Below, in pieces: positions 8,764 through 15,366 of a stretch of DNA of 34,995 nucleotides. The stretch is from NCBI GenBank assembly GCA_012841405.1, contig DUUT01000116.1, positions 1-34,995 of the forward strand, in the 5' to 3' direction. This DNA is from Chloroflexota bacterium. GTDB taxonomy: Bacteria; Chloroflexota; Anaerolineae; UBA1429. The notes below the pieces were generated by a model. That model did no database searches, had not been told where the DNA came from, and saw nothing but the letters and a program-made list of their open reading frames with translations. The translations under genes were made by a program, and so were the position numbers. Every line of letters begins with the position of its first letter. Position 1 is the stretch's first letter.

Positions 8764-9120
8764 TCGTGCGATCCTCTCTCTGCTCAGCCATCCCCGCCGA
8801 CGCACAACGCCCGACGCCACGCAGCGTAGCGAGGCGGCATCATGAGGGGCAATGGCGACAATTGGTCAAGAGTGCGGATCTCGAACCCCCAAGGCAGGGG
8901 CCGCCGGCCGTGACCCGATCCGGAGAGGCTGGTCACGACCGGCCAGAATAGACGTAGCGGATAAAGGAGAGCCCACATCGGAGCATGCCGTATACTCCAT
9001 GAATGCTCCGTCCAGCTTACACCAGAGGCGCGGCGCGCGCAAACGTGCCCGCAGGCCGTGACGGCCCTGCCCGACGGCGGCATCGTTGCGCAATGCGGCA
9101 ACAAAGCTACAATAGAGTTC
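8764..9120. other. Divergent intergenic region between tyrS and the signalling gene
   Basis: No protein gene is supported here. Besides the tyrS leader hairpin, there is an inverted repeat GGAGCAT/ATGCTCC (8980-8986 and 9003-9009) around TATACTCC, and a short hairpin GTTGC/GCAAC near 9085-9102. A weak second plus-strand promoter (TTGCGC 9086-9091, TACAAT 9108-9113, spacer 16) precedes the better one at 9121. Confidence 0.5.
8903..8943 (-). promoter_or_regulatory. Long hairpin in the tyrS leader
   Basis: On the minus strand GCCGGTCGTGACC pairs with GGTCACGGCCGGC over 13 positions, with one U-G wobble and a 15-base loop. On the plus strand the same position is a C-A mismatch, so the structure fits a minus-strand RNA, the tyrS transcript, better. 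No T-box sequence was found, so its role is unknown. Confidence 0.5.
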
Positions 9121-9149
9121 TGGACACGGGCGCAACTCCCTGGCATAAT
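9121..9149 (+). promoter_or_regulatory. Promoter for the pseudo-receiver/DHp gene
   Basis: TGGACA at 9121-9126, a 17-base spacer and CATAAT at 9144-9149; each box is one base off consensus. Transcription would begin near 9156, leaving a leader of about 265 bases. Confidence 0.65.
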
Positions 9150-9155
9150 AGCGAG

Positions 9156-9421
9156 TATGCGACACTCTGCGGGCGCATACCGCTAACGTACGATCCGGAG
9201 GAGCGCTCGCCTGCACCTCCCCCTCGCTCAAGAGCGCCCGCGTTCGCTGGAGCGAGGGCCGGCGTGCCCGGGCTGAGACCCCAGCCCCGAGCAGGCGGTG
9301 CAGCACCATCAGGATAGCCGTGGTTGTCGATGCAGCACCAGGCGGCCACATTCTCATCGTGCGTCGCACATCCGTGCCGCTCCGTTCACGATGTGCGGCG
9401 GCCCCCCCCACAAGGAGAGCC
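9156..9421 (+). promoter_or_regulatory. Long structured 5' leader of unknown type
   Basis: The predicted leader contains several stems: CCCTCGCT/AGCGAGGG around 9219-9259, GGGCTG/CAGCCC just after it, and CGCACATC/GATGTGCG near 9366-9400 shortly before the AAGGAG ribosome site. A GGCTGAGA-like piece recalls TPP riboswitches, but the rest of that consensus is missing. I cannot assign a known RNA family. Confidence 0.4.
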
Positions 9422-10123
9422 ATGCCTGAGAGCCAACCCATCACAGTCCTGCTAGCCGACCGATGCCAGCAGCGGCGAGAGCGCATCCATGCCGCCCTGA
9501 CAACCGCCGGCTACCGCATCACCGTCAACCCCACTGGCTCGGCAGCGCTACCGACCGACGGCGCCGCGTACGATGTCATCCTATTCGGCGCAGACGCGCT
9601 CGAGGCACAAACCGACTGCATCCGCCAGCTCCGTGAGGCCTGCCCGGAGAGCTGCCTCATCCTGCTGGCACCTCCGGGAAGCCGCCCCGCGCTGGCTGAC
9701 GCCCTCCGCCAGGGCGCCGACGATGCGCTCCTCCTCCCCGATGACGGCGCCCCGGCGCCCTCGCATGATGCCTCCGCCGCGGCGCTGGACCTGGCCATCG
9801 CTCGCGGCCTCGAGCGACGACGCCTGATCCGCGAGAACCACGCCCTGCGCGCCACCCTCAATGAGGCGGCCGCGCTGCGCGAGGTCGTCGCCTTGGCCGC
9901 CTCGGCCGCTCATGACATGAACCAGCCACTCACCGTCATGTCTGGCATCACCGAGCTGATGCTCTTGGACGCCGAACCCGGCGACCCCATGAGCGAGGAT
10001 ATGGAGGCCCTCCATCGCGCCACCGAGCGGCTGTGCGACATCGTCTCGCGGCTCAGCTCCGCCACGACGCCGTTTCGCAGGCGTGTCGCCAGAGCGGGCA
10101 TAGAGGTCGCGCAAGAAGTGTAG
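9422..10123 (+). CDS. Pseudo-receiver plus DHp-like helix protein, no kinase domain
   Basis: A 233-residue protein. Residues 6-125 look like a response-regulator receiver fold (ITVLLADRCQQRRERIHAAL...YDVILFGADAL...LILLAPPGS). The phospho-acceptor Asp position appears to be Gly (VILFGAD) and the usual C-terminal Lys is absent (LLLPDD). A coiled-coil linker (GLERRRLIRENHALRATLNE) leads to a histidine-kinase dimerisation-like helix with AAHDMNQPLTVMSGI, whose His is in the phospho-acceptor place. The protein then ends with no ATP-binding domain, and none follows downstream. The start is fixed by AAGGAG just before the ATG. It could be a phosphotransfer or dimerisation partner, or a decoy for another kinase; that is inference. 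Confidence 0.75.
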   Translation: MPESQPITVLLADRCQQRRERIHAALTTAGYRITVNPTGSAALPTDGAAYDVILFGADALEAQTDCIRQLREACPESCLILLAPPGSRPALADALRQGADDALLLPDDGAPAPSHDASAAALDLAIARGLERRRLIRENHALRATLNEAAALREVVALAASAAHDMNQPLTVMSGITELMLLDAEPGDPMSEDMEALHRATERLCDIVSRLSSATTPFRRRVARAGIEVAQEV

Positions 10124-10160
10124 GGCCGCCCCCAACGGCACCCCCCTCGCCGATACTGCT

Positions 10161-10186
10161 CCCTCTCCCCGCTCGCGGGGAGAGGG
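10161..10186. repeat. Perfect 12-base inverted repeat
   Basis: CCCTCTCCCCGC (10161-10172) and GCGGGGAGAGGG (10175-10186) with a two-base centre. It lies downstream of the signalling gene with no T-run on the plus side. It may be a terminator-like or repetitive extragenic palindrome. Confidence 0.55.
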
Positions 10187-10227
10187 GAAGCGCAGCGCAT
10201 TGCCCGAGGCTACCCCGCACGCCCCGC

Positions 10228-10262
10228 TGTCGTCCCGAGCGTAGCGAGGGACCCTGATGCCC
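10228..10262 (+). repeat. Partial fourth copy of the dispersed repeat
   Basis: TGTCGTCCCGAGCG, then AGCGAGGGACCC and TGATGCCC match the core of copy 1. The stem here is GTCCC/GGGAC, where copy 1 has GCCCC/GGGGC: a paired change that keeps the pairing. Flanks beyond this core do not match. Confidence 0.6.
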
Positions 10263-10317
10263 AATACGCATCCTCTCGCGCTCGCGCCCCAGCCCCCGGC
10301 ACAGCTCCACCCTCCAT

Positions 10318-10346
10318 TTGCCCGCCGCACCAAACTATGCTATGAT
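10318..10346 (+). promoter_or_regulatory. Promoter of the EF-G gene
   Basis: TTGCCC at 10318-10323, a 17-base spacer and TATGAT at 10341-10346. Transcription would begin near 10353, about 240 bases before the start codon. Confidence 0.55.
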
Positions 10347-10352
10347 AAGCTG

Positions 10353-10590
10353 TTACGCGCTCCCGCTTCGGGAACCCGAGGGGGGCTGTCCAAAGGAATC
10401 CTCTCGCACAGCAGCGCGAGAGTGGCTCACAACGAGTCTGGGTGGGCGGTTCCGATCGAGTGAGCGAGGTTCTGTCGCTCATCTCGAACTGCAACCGCCC
10501 TTTCTGTTGCCCCGCACAGGCGTGCACGGGGCTGCATACACGCGAGGAAACCGGTGGGAAGGTCCCGCCGTTTGGACCGTGGAGAGTAGC
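10353..10590 (+). promoter_or_regulatory. Highly structured EF-G leader RNA
   Basis: Five consecutive hairpins can be drawn. TCCCG/CGGGA (10361-10373). CTCTCGC/GCGAGAG (10401-10422). A large one (10444-10500) has outer stem GGGCGGTT/AACCGCCC and an inner 12-base helix with a single bulged U. GCCCCG/CGGGGC with an inner CAC/GTG (10509-10532). CGGTGGGA/TCCCGCCG (10552-10570). The third is followed by TTTCTGTT, so it could be an attenuator. GGTCC (10561-10565) can instead pair with GGACC (10574-10578), an alternative to the last hairpin right at the GGAGAG ribosome site. No known riboswitch family is recognised. Confidence 0.6.
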
Positions 10591-12678
10591 ATGGATAGAA
10601 ACAAGGAAAGGCTGCAAAAGCTACGCAATATCGGCGTCATCGCCCACATCGATGCCGGCAAGACGACGACCACCGAGCGCATCCTCTTCCACACCGGGCT
10701 CACCTACCGCCTAGGGAACGTGGATGAGGGCAGCACGGTGACCGACTTTATGGATCAGGAGCGCGAGCGGGCGATTACCATCCAGTCCGCCGCCATTACC
10801 TGCGAGTGGGCCGGCCACCAGATCAGCATCATCGACACCCCCGGCCACATCGACTTTACCGCCGAGGTGCAGCGCTCGCTGCGCGTCCTCGACGGCGGAG
10901 TCGTCGTGTTCGATGGCGTCGCCGGGGTCGAGCCCCAGTCCGAAACGGTCTGGCACCAGGCGGATCGCTACAACGTGCCGCGGATCGCCTTTGTCAACAA
11001 GATGGACCGCACCGGCGCCGATCTCGATCGCACCGTGGGCATGATCCGCAAGCGCCTGGGCGCTCATCCCGTGGTGGTACAAATGCCCGTGGGCCGTGAG
11101 GCGGACCTCCGCGGCGTGGTGGATTTGGTGACCATGCGCTTTGTCTCGTTTGACGCCGACGGCACCACCGACGGCCAGGGCCCGGCGACGGCCGAGATTC
11201 CCGATGCCCTGCGCGAAGAGGCCGAGCGCCGCCGCGAGGCGATGATCGAGGCACTGGCCGACGCCGACGACGAAATCGCCGTCATCTATCTCGAGGGCGA
11301 AGAGCTGACCGCTGACGATCTGTACGACGGGCTGCGTCGCGTTACCGTCGCTGGCCAGGCCGTGCCCGTGCTCTGCGGCTCGGCGCTGCGCAACCTGGGC
11401 ATCCAGCCGCTGTTGGACGCCATCATCGCCTACCTGCCCTCGCCGCTCGAGGTCCCGCCGATGGTCGGGCGTGACCCCATCGACGAAGAGCCCGTGGTCT
11501 GCGAGCCCGACGTGACGGCGCCGCTGGCGGGGTTGATCTTCAAGATCACCACCGATCCCTACGTCGGCAAGCTGTCGTTCGTGCGCGTCTACTCGGGCGT
11601 CCTGCGCCGCGGTGAGACGGTGCTCAACCCCGTGGCCTGCAAGACCGAGCGCGTCGGTCGGTTGGTGCGTATGCACGCCGACCACCGCGAAGAAGTCGAA
11701 GAGATCCGCGCCGGCGACATCGGCGCGATCCTGGGGTTCAAGTCCGCTGCCACCGGCCAGACCGTCTCGGCCGTTGACCGGCCGGTCGTGCTCGAAGAGA
11801 TCTCGTTCCCGGCGCCCGTCATCGAGATTTCCGTGACGCCCGCCTCCACGAAGGACCAGGACAAGCTCGACGCCGCGCTGCAGCGCCTGATCGAGGAGGA
11901 CCCAACCCTCCACCTGCGCAAGGACGAGCGCACCGGCGAGACGACCCTCGCGGGCATGGGCGAGCTGCACCTGGACGTGGTCGTCGACCGCCTGCGCCGC
12001 GAGTTCCGGGTGGATGTCGAGGTCGGCGCGCCCCAGGTGGCCTACTGCGAGACCATCACCCGCCCGGTGGAGATCGAGGGGCGCCTGGTGAAGCAAACCG
12101 GCGGCCGCGGCCAGTTCGCCGTGGTCAACGTGCTCTTTGAGCCGCTGCCCCCGGGAACCGGGTTCGCGTTCGAGAACCGCATCGTGGGCGGTGCCGTGCC
12201 CAAGGAGTACATCCCGGCGGTAGAGGCCGGCATCCGCGACGCGCTGGCCCAGGGCCCCCTCGCCAAGCAGCCGGTGGTGGACATCAAGGCCACGCTGGTG
12301 GACGGCAGATACCACGAGGTGGATTCTTCTGAGCGCGCCTTTTACACGGCGGGCAGCCTGGCCCTGCGTGAGGGCGTGCTGCGCGGTGGGCCGGTGCTCC
12401 TCGAGCCCGTCATGCGCGTCGAGGTGGTCGCGCCGCAGGAGTACACCGGCGACGTCATCGGTGACCTGGCCTCGCGTGCCGGCACCGTCACGGGCATCGA
12501 GCCGCACTCGAGCGGCGCCCAGAGCATTACTGCGCACGTACCCTTGGCGCGCATGTTCGGCTATGCCACCACCCTGCGCTCCGCCACCCAGGGCCGCGGC
12601 ACCTTCACCATGCAGTTCTCGCACTATCAGCAGGTGAACGAAGAGACCCGCGAGACCCTGGTGCGCAAGACGGCGTAG
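10591..12678 (+). CDS. fusA: Elongation factor G (EF-G2/mtEFG2-like variant)
   Basis: A 695-residue translational GTPase of full EF-G length. G1 is AHIDAGKTTTTE near residue 17, G3 is DTPGHIDFT near 83 and G4 is NKMD near 136. Domain II (GLIFKITTDPYVGKLSFVRVY), domain III (ASTKDQDKLDAALQRLIEEDP), domain IV (QTGGRGQFAVV) and domain V (PVMRVEVVAPQEYTGDVIGDL) follow. The switch I region, DEGSTVTDFMDQERERAITI, resembles mitochondrial EF-G2 and related bacterial paralogues more than classic FusA. It has Ala where RGITI is usual. The gene is not in an rpsL-rpsG-tuf operon. It could be the main translocase or a recycling/specialised paralogue. Start: ATG after GGAGAG at 10581-10586; the frame stays open upstream through the leader. 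Confidence 0.93.
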   Translation: MDRNKERLQKLRNIGVIAHIDAGKTTTTERILFHTGLTYRLGNVDEGSTVTDFMDQERERAITIQSAAITCEWAGHQISIIDTPGHIDFTAEVQRSLRVLDGGVVVFDGVAGVEPQSETVWHQADRYNVPRIAFVNKMDRTGADLDRTVGMIRKRLGAHPVVVQMPVGREADLRGVVDLVTMRFVSFDADGTTDGQGPATAEIPDALREEAERRREAMIEALADADDEIAVIYLEGEELTADDLYDGLRRVTVAGQAVPVLCGSALRNLGIQPLLDAIIAYLPSPLEVPPMVGRDPIDEEPVVCEPDVTAPLAGLIFKITTDPYVGKLSFVRVYSGVLRRGETVLNPVACKTERVGRLVRMHADHREEVEEIRAGDIGAILGFKSAATGQTVSAVDRPVVLEEISFPAPVIEISVTPASTKDQDKLDAALQRLIEEDPTLHLRKDERTGETTLAGMGELHLDVVVDRLRREFRVDVEVGAPQVAYCETITRPVEIEGRLVKQTGGRGQFAVVNVLFEPLPPGTGFAFENRIVGGAVPKEYIPAVEAGIRDALAQGPLAKQPVVDIKATLVDGRYHEVDSSERAFYTAGSLALREGVLRGGPVLLEPVMRVEVVAPQEYTGDVIGDLASRAGTVTGIEPHSSGAQSITAHVPLARMFGYATTLRSATQGRGTFTMQFSHYQQVNEETRETLVRKTA

Positions 12679-12702
12679 GTCGGCTTGGCTCTCTTCGCGC
12701 GA

Positions 12703-12721
12703 CGATCCGCATGGCGGATCG
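12703..12721 (+). other. Hairpin in the EF-G 3' untranslated region
   Basis: CGATCCGC (12703-12710) and GCGGATCG (12714-12721) form a perfect 8-base stem with an ATG loop, 36 bases before the terminator. It could protect the mRNA end; function unknown. Confidence 0.4.
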
Positions 12722-12756
12722 CAACTTCCGTCCGCGGCGTCCACCAACGGCATCAG

Positions 12757-12785
12757 GGCGGCCCCCATGGGGCCGCCTTTTTTTT
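12757..12785 (+). terminator. Rho-independent terminator of the EF-G gene
   Basis: GGCGGCCCC (12757-12765) and GGGGCCGCC (12769-12777) form a perfect 9-base stem with a 3-base loop, followed by eight T residues (12778-12785). It is a textbook terminator. Confidence 0.95.
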
Positions 12786-12876
12786 GCGTCTACCCACCCC
12801 CCGTCGACGTTCACACCGAACATCAACCATCTCGTAACCTCAAATATACCTAGCCGCCCTATAATTGCGGGGACGC

Positions 12877-13125
12877 ATGAGCAGTGACGTCGAAGGTTCT
12901 GCGACGCCCCATCATCACCCCTACCAGCCGAGTGCCCTCTCCTCCGTGGCACTGCTCATCGCGGCAGGGTTGACGCCACGGCGTTCTCGCCGCGGCATTC
13001 TCGCCGCGGCATGCATACCGCAGGGCCAGGGGCATCGATCCGTTGCCATCGCCACACCCCCGCCTGACCCTCCATACCATGCCGAGACGGGCGAACGGTA
13101 CACCCACTACGTCACTTATCAATAA
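12877..13125 (+). CDS. Doubtful small ORF, possibly from a leaderless transcript
   Basis: An 82-codon frame starts five bases after the expected start of transcription from the TATAAT at 12860-12865. The product begins MSSDVEGSATPHHHPYQ and has a short hydrophobic stretch (ALSSVALLIAAGL) and then a basic segment. It matches no family I know and has no ribosome site. Its Pro/Arg-rich make-up is what chance frames give in GC-rich DNA. Treat it as unproven. Confidence 0.2.
   Translation: MSSDVEGSATPHHHPYQPSALSSVALLIAAGLTPRRSRRGILAAACIPQGQGHRSVAIATPPPDPPYHAETGERYTHYVTYQ
12984..13011 (+). repeat. Two-unit tandem repeat
   Basis: TTCTCGCCGCGGCA occurs twice head to tail (12984-12997 and 12998-13011). 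Each unit holds the palindrome CCGCGG. It could be a protein-binding site or a slippage product. Confidence 0.6.
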
Positions 13126-13364
13126 GAAAGATACGAACCGTTCACCTGGTTGTTTCCTTGTCGATGTACCATGGGGGCAGTTCGGTTGCCAGAGCGAGGG
13201 GGTCCGGCGCGACGGCACCACCACAGCGGGCCCAGGGGAGGTGGGTCAGGGGTAACACCATTCTGGGTTACGGGCCGCCCGACGCACCGGGCGTCGAGCG
13301 CCATCGTTTGGCACAGCGATCGGTTTACCATTCAGTGGGGCACAACGCCCAGGAGGAACACACC

Positions 13365-13553
13365 ATGTTGGCTCTGTACCTTCGCATCCGCAACCTGTTC
13401 GTGCGTGAGGACGGCCAGGACCTCATCGAGTACGCGTTGCTCGTCGCGTTCATCGCGCTCGTCGCCGTCATTGGTGTCACGACAGCAGGTGAATCTATTA
13501 TGGATCTGTTCAACAACGTGGCAGGAGAGCTGGACGGCTTCGTCACGCCGTAA
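13365..13553 (+). CDS. flp: Flp-type (class IVb) pilin precursor
   Basis: A 62-residue prepilin, the expected major pilin subunit. A short positively charged leader (MLALYLRIRNLFVREDG) precedes the class IVb processing site G-QDLIEY, followed by the hydrophobic helix ALLVAFIALVAVIGVT. The prepilin peptidase encoded at 27705 should cut after Gly17. A strong AGGAGG (13351-13356) eight bases before the ATG fits high expression. The frame is open further upstream, but those codons have no pilin features. It is the first gene of the Tad locus; a perfect hairpin 49 bases after its stop may limit read-through. Confidence 0.92.
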   Translation: MLALYLRIRNLFVREDGQDLIEYALLVAFIALVAVIGVTTAGESIMDLFNNVAGELDGFVTP

Positions 13554-13561
13554 TCGCAACC

Positions 13562-13837
13562 ATGAGCTACCGCGTAGAGAGTACGCATTGCCGGTGTTGG
13601 TCTCCGAGGGGTCCGTTGGACCCCTCGGAGCATGGCATTTTCGATCAGCTCCTACCGCTGGTCCTTGCACGGCTTTCCCGCGCCATCGGCGACGACTGTG
13701 GACAGGACCTCGCAGAGTATGCGCTTCTTGCGGCGCTGGTTGCCGTCGCGGTTGGTGCCAGCGTCCAGGTCTTTGGGGATCTGGTGGGCACGTGGTGGAC
13801 AGAGCTGAGCACAGCGATCTCCGCGTTGATCTCGTAA
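13562..13837 (+). CDS. Second Flp-family pilin precursor
   Basis: A frame of up to 91 residues containing G-QDLAEYALLAALVAVAVGASV, the same class IVb processing site and helix as the upstream pilin, then a short tail ending LSTAISALIS. The mature part is about 44 residues. From the ATG at 13562 the leader would be about 47 residues, much longer than usual. That leader is encoded by a perfect hairpin (13602-13630), and there is no good ribosome site at 13562. A non-ATG start after the hairpin, such as CTG near 13659, is possible. It is likely a minor or alternative pilin. Confidence 0.75.
   Translation: MSYRVESTHCRCWSPRGPLDPSEHGIFDQLLPLVLARLSRAIGDDCGQDLAEYALLAALVAVAVGASVQVFGDLVGTWWTELSTAISALIS
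13602..13630 (+). terminator. Perfect 13-base hairpin between the two pilin genes
   Basis: CTCCGAGGGGTCC (13602-13614), loop GTT, GGACCCCTCGGAG (13618-13630). The next bases are CATGGCATTTTCG. It may act as a partial terminator or mRNA 3' end that makes the first pilin more abundant than the downstream genes. It overlaps the 5' end of the second pilin frame. Confidence 0.6.
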
Positions 13838-14009
13838 CCAGACCCGTGCCGCAGGAGACGGCGTGGTTCCAGCACGAACGGCGCCACGCAGGAGCGATGG
13901 GTAGGGCAGCAGCCGGCGCCCGCAGGTGGTACCTCTTACAGAGGATGAGCGCGTACGGACGGCAGGCCGCTCGCACAACACGTCATGAACCGGCCGGTAG
14001 GAGGGTGCG

Positions 14010-14380
14010 ATGCGTCGGATTGACGATCGCCACGGGCAGGATCTCGTCGAGATGGCCCTTCTCCTGCCGCTCCTCTTGGCCCTCCTCTTTGGCATCATCG
14101 AGTTCGAGGTTGTCATCTGGCGCTACAACACGGTATCCAACGCCGCGCGCGAGGGGGCTCAGGCCGGCATCGTGACCCAGTGTGACGACGGCGCCGTCCA
14201 GGCTGGCGCCGCGCGCCTCATTGGGGCCTGGTGCCAACGCCGGTGGTGGAGGTCGATGACAGCCACCCGGATGTGTGCGTAGTGACCGTTCGGTACGAGC
14301 ACGAGCTGATGACAGGTGGCTTCCTGGGGATCGACACGACGATCCCTCTCGCCACCACCTCTTCTATGATCATCGAATAA
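14010..14380 (+). pseudogene. tadE: TadE-like minor pilin gene with a one-base frameshift
   Basis: The first part reads MRRIDDRHGQDLVEMALLLP and continues through a membrane helix to FEVVIWRYNTVSNAAREGAQAG, a clear TadE start. The frame then breaks. A second frame carries GLVPTPVVEVDDSHPDVCVV and ends SSMIIE-stop at 14378-14380, matching the C-terminal half of TadE proteins. One extra G in the GGGG run at 14223-14226 would join them as LIGGLVPTP, giving about 124 residues. The cause may be a real deletion or a sequence error. AGGAGG precedes the ATG. Two more TadE-type genes lie at 25254 and 25682. Confidence 0.8.
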
Positions 14381-14390
14381 GGAAGGCTCC

Positions 14391-15203
14391 ATGGGACGAT
14401 TACGGGGATGCCTCTGGTTGACCGCCGGCCTGGTGGTGGCCCTCCTGGCCGGCGTCGTGGCATTCGTCACCCTCTCCCGCGCCACGGCCACTCAGCAAGC
14501 GTCTGAGGCGGCACAGGGCGTCGCCGGCCCCACCGTGCAGGTGGTGGTGGCCGCCCGCGCCGTGGCGGTGCGCACCGCCGTGAGCGTGGACGATCTGGCG
14601 ACCAAAGAGGTCCCCGTGGAGGCGGTGCCCGAGGGGGCCGTGGCCGCCATCGAGGACGCCCTGGGCAAGATCACCCTGGTGGACCTCTACCCGGGGGAGG
14701 TGCTCCTCGCCCAGCGCCTCGTCGACCCGAACACCGTTGCCGGTGACGGCCGCTACGCCTTGGTCGTCGCCGAAGATCAGGTCCTCATGGCCTTTCCCGC
14801 CAACGACCTGATGAGCCAGTCGCGGGTCCTCAAGGCCGGCGATCAGGTGGACCTCCTCTTCTCCCTCGACCTGCCCACCAGCCGCGCCGGCATCGTCACG
14901 GCGCTCGGCGGTGAGGCCGGCCAGGAAGAGGAAGAGCAGTTCACCTTTAACCTGTTGCAGAACGTGCCCATCGCCGCCGTCGTCACCTCCCCGGGGACCG
15001 ACGCCACCGACGGCGCGCCGCAGGCGTTGCTGCTCACCATCTCACCGCAGGACGCATTGGTGCTCAAGTACGTCAAGGATGCCGGCGGCGTCGTCGATAT
15101 CGTGCTGCGCGCCCCTGGTGTCGACCGTCCCTTCGAGGTCGACCCGGTGGACGTGGATTACGTCCTCAATCGCTACCGGATACCGATCGAGGCCGGTCGC
15201 TAG
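14391..15203 (+). CDS. cpaB: Flp pilus assembly protein CpaB/RcpC
   Basis: A 270-residue protein with an N-terminal membrane anchor (LTAGLVVALLAGVVAFVTL, residues 10-28). A SAF-type domain follows (VVVAARAVAVRTAVSVDDLA, then PGEVLLAQRLVDP) and a C-terminal RcpC domain (LMAFPANDLMSQSRVLKAGDQVDLLFS). CpaB/RcpC proteins work in the cell envelope; in diderms they help the secretin channel. No secretin gene is present here, so its role is probably in the wall or periplasm-like space. GGAAGG lies four bases before the ATG, and the gene starts ten bases after the broken tadE. Confidence 0.9.
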   Translation: MGRLRGCLWLTAGLVVALLAGVVAFVTLSRATATQQASEAAQGVAGPTVQVVVAARAVAVRTAVSVDDLATKEVPVEAVPEGAVAAIEDALGKITLVDLYPGEVLLAQRLVDPNTVAGDGRYALVVAEDQVLMAFPANDLMSQSRVLKAGDQVDLLFSLDLPTSRAGIVTALGGEAGQEEEEQFTFNLLQNVPIAAVVTSPGTDATDGAPQALLLTISPQDALVLKYVKDAGGVVDIVLRAPGVDRPFEVDPVDVDYVLNRYRIPIEAGR

Positions 15204-15253
15204 CACGAGGCACCGGCGCGAGCGCCAGTCACGCAGAGGACGGGAGTTACAAC

Positions 15254-15282
15254 TGTACTCCCAGTGAATTATCGGTTATGAT
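15254..15282 (+). promoter_or_regulatory. Possible internal promoter before cpaE/tadZ
   Basis: TGTACT at 15254-15259, a 17-base spacer and TATGAT at 15277-15282. Transcription would begin near 15289, downstream of the first in-frame ATG at 15283, which argues for a later start. Confidence 0.4.
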
Positions 15283-15366
15283 GTGTGGTGTCTCGACGTC
15301 CTCTGCAGTAGCGTTCATCTCGTCTGTATATCGGTGATTGCTTTTCACCACCCTGTGGAGGGTTCG

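Larger units (their letters stand above)
12786..13364. other. Upstream region of the pilin genes
   Basis: This stretch of about 580 bases before flp holds a perfect TATAAT (12860-12865) with a weak -35, a doubtful small ORF (12877-13125), a 14-base tandem repeat and, near 13279-13296, a CGACGC/GCGTCG hairpin. A possible pilin promoter is TTGGCA (13308-13313) with TTCAGT 17 bases later, which is weak. Nothing else is recognised. Confidence 0.5.

Noticed and set aside
8860-8905. tRNA T-arm-like GGTTCGAGATCC on the minus strand
   Set aside because: The flanking bases do not form a five-pair stem, and no acceptor or anticodon arm fits around it.
8764-9000. T-box riboswitch before tyrS
   Set aside because: The leader has a strong hairpin, but I found no TGGNACCGCG-type antiterminator sequence on the minus strand.
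9260-9320. TPP riboswitch suggested by GGGCTGAGA followed by CCC and a later CAGGATAGCC
   Set aside because: The ACCTGATCTGG and CAGCGTAGGGA parts of the consensus are missing, and the gene downstream is not a thiamine gene.
10711-12768. A 685-codon open frame on the minus strand opposite the EF-G gene
   Set aside because: It is a GC-driven shadow of the EF-G codons; the product is His/Asp/Gly-rich with no family motif and no ribosome site.
12984-13011. CRISPR or longer tandem array
   Set aside because: There are only two 14-base units, with no spacers between them.
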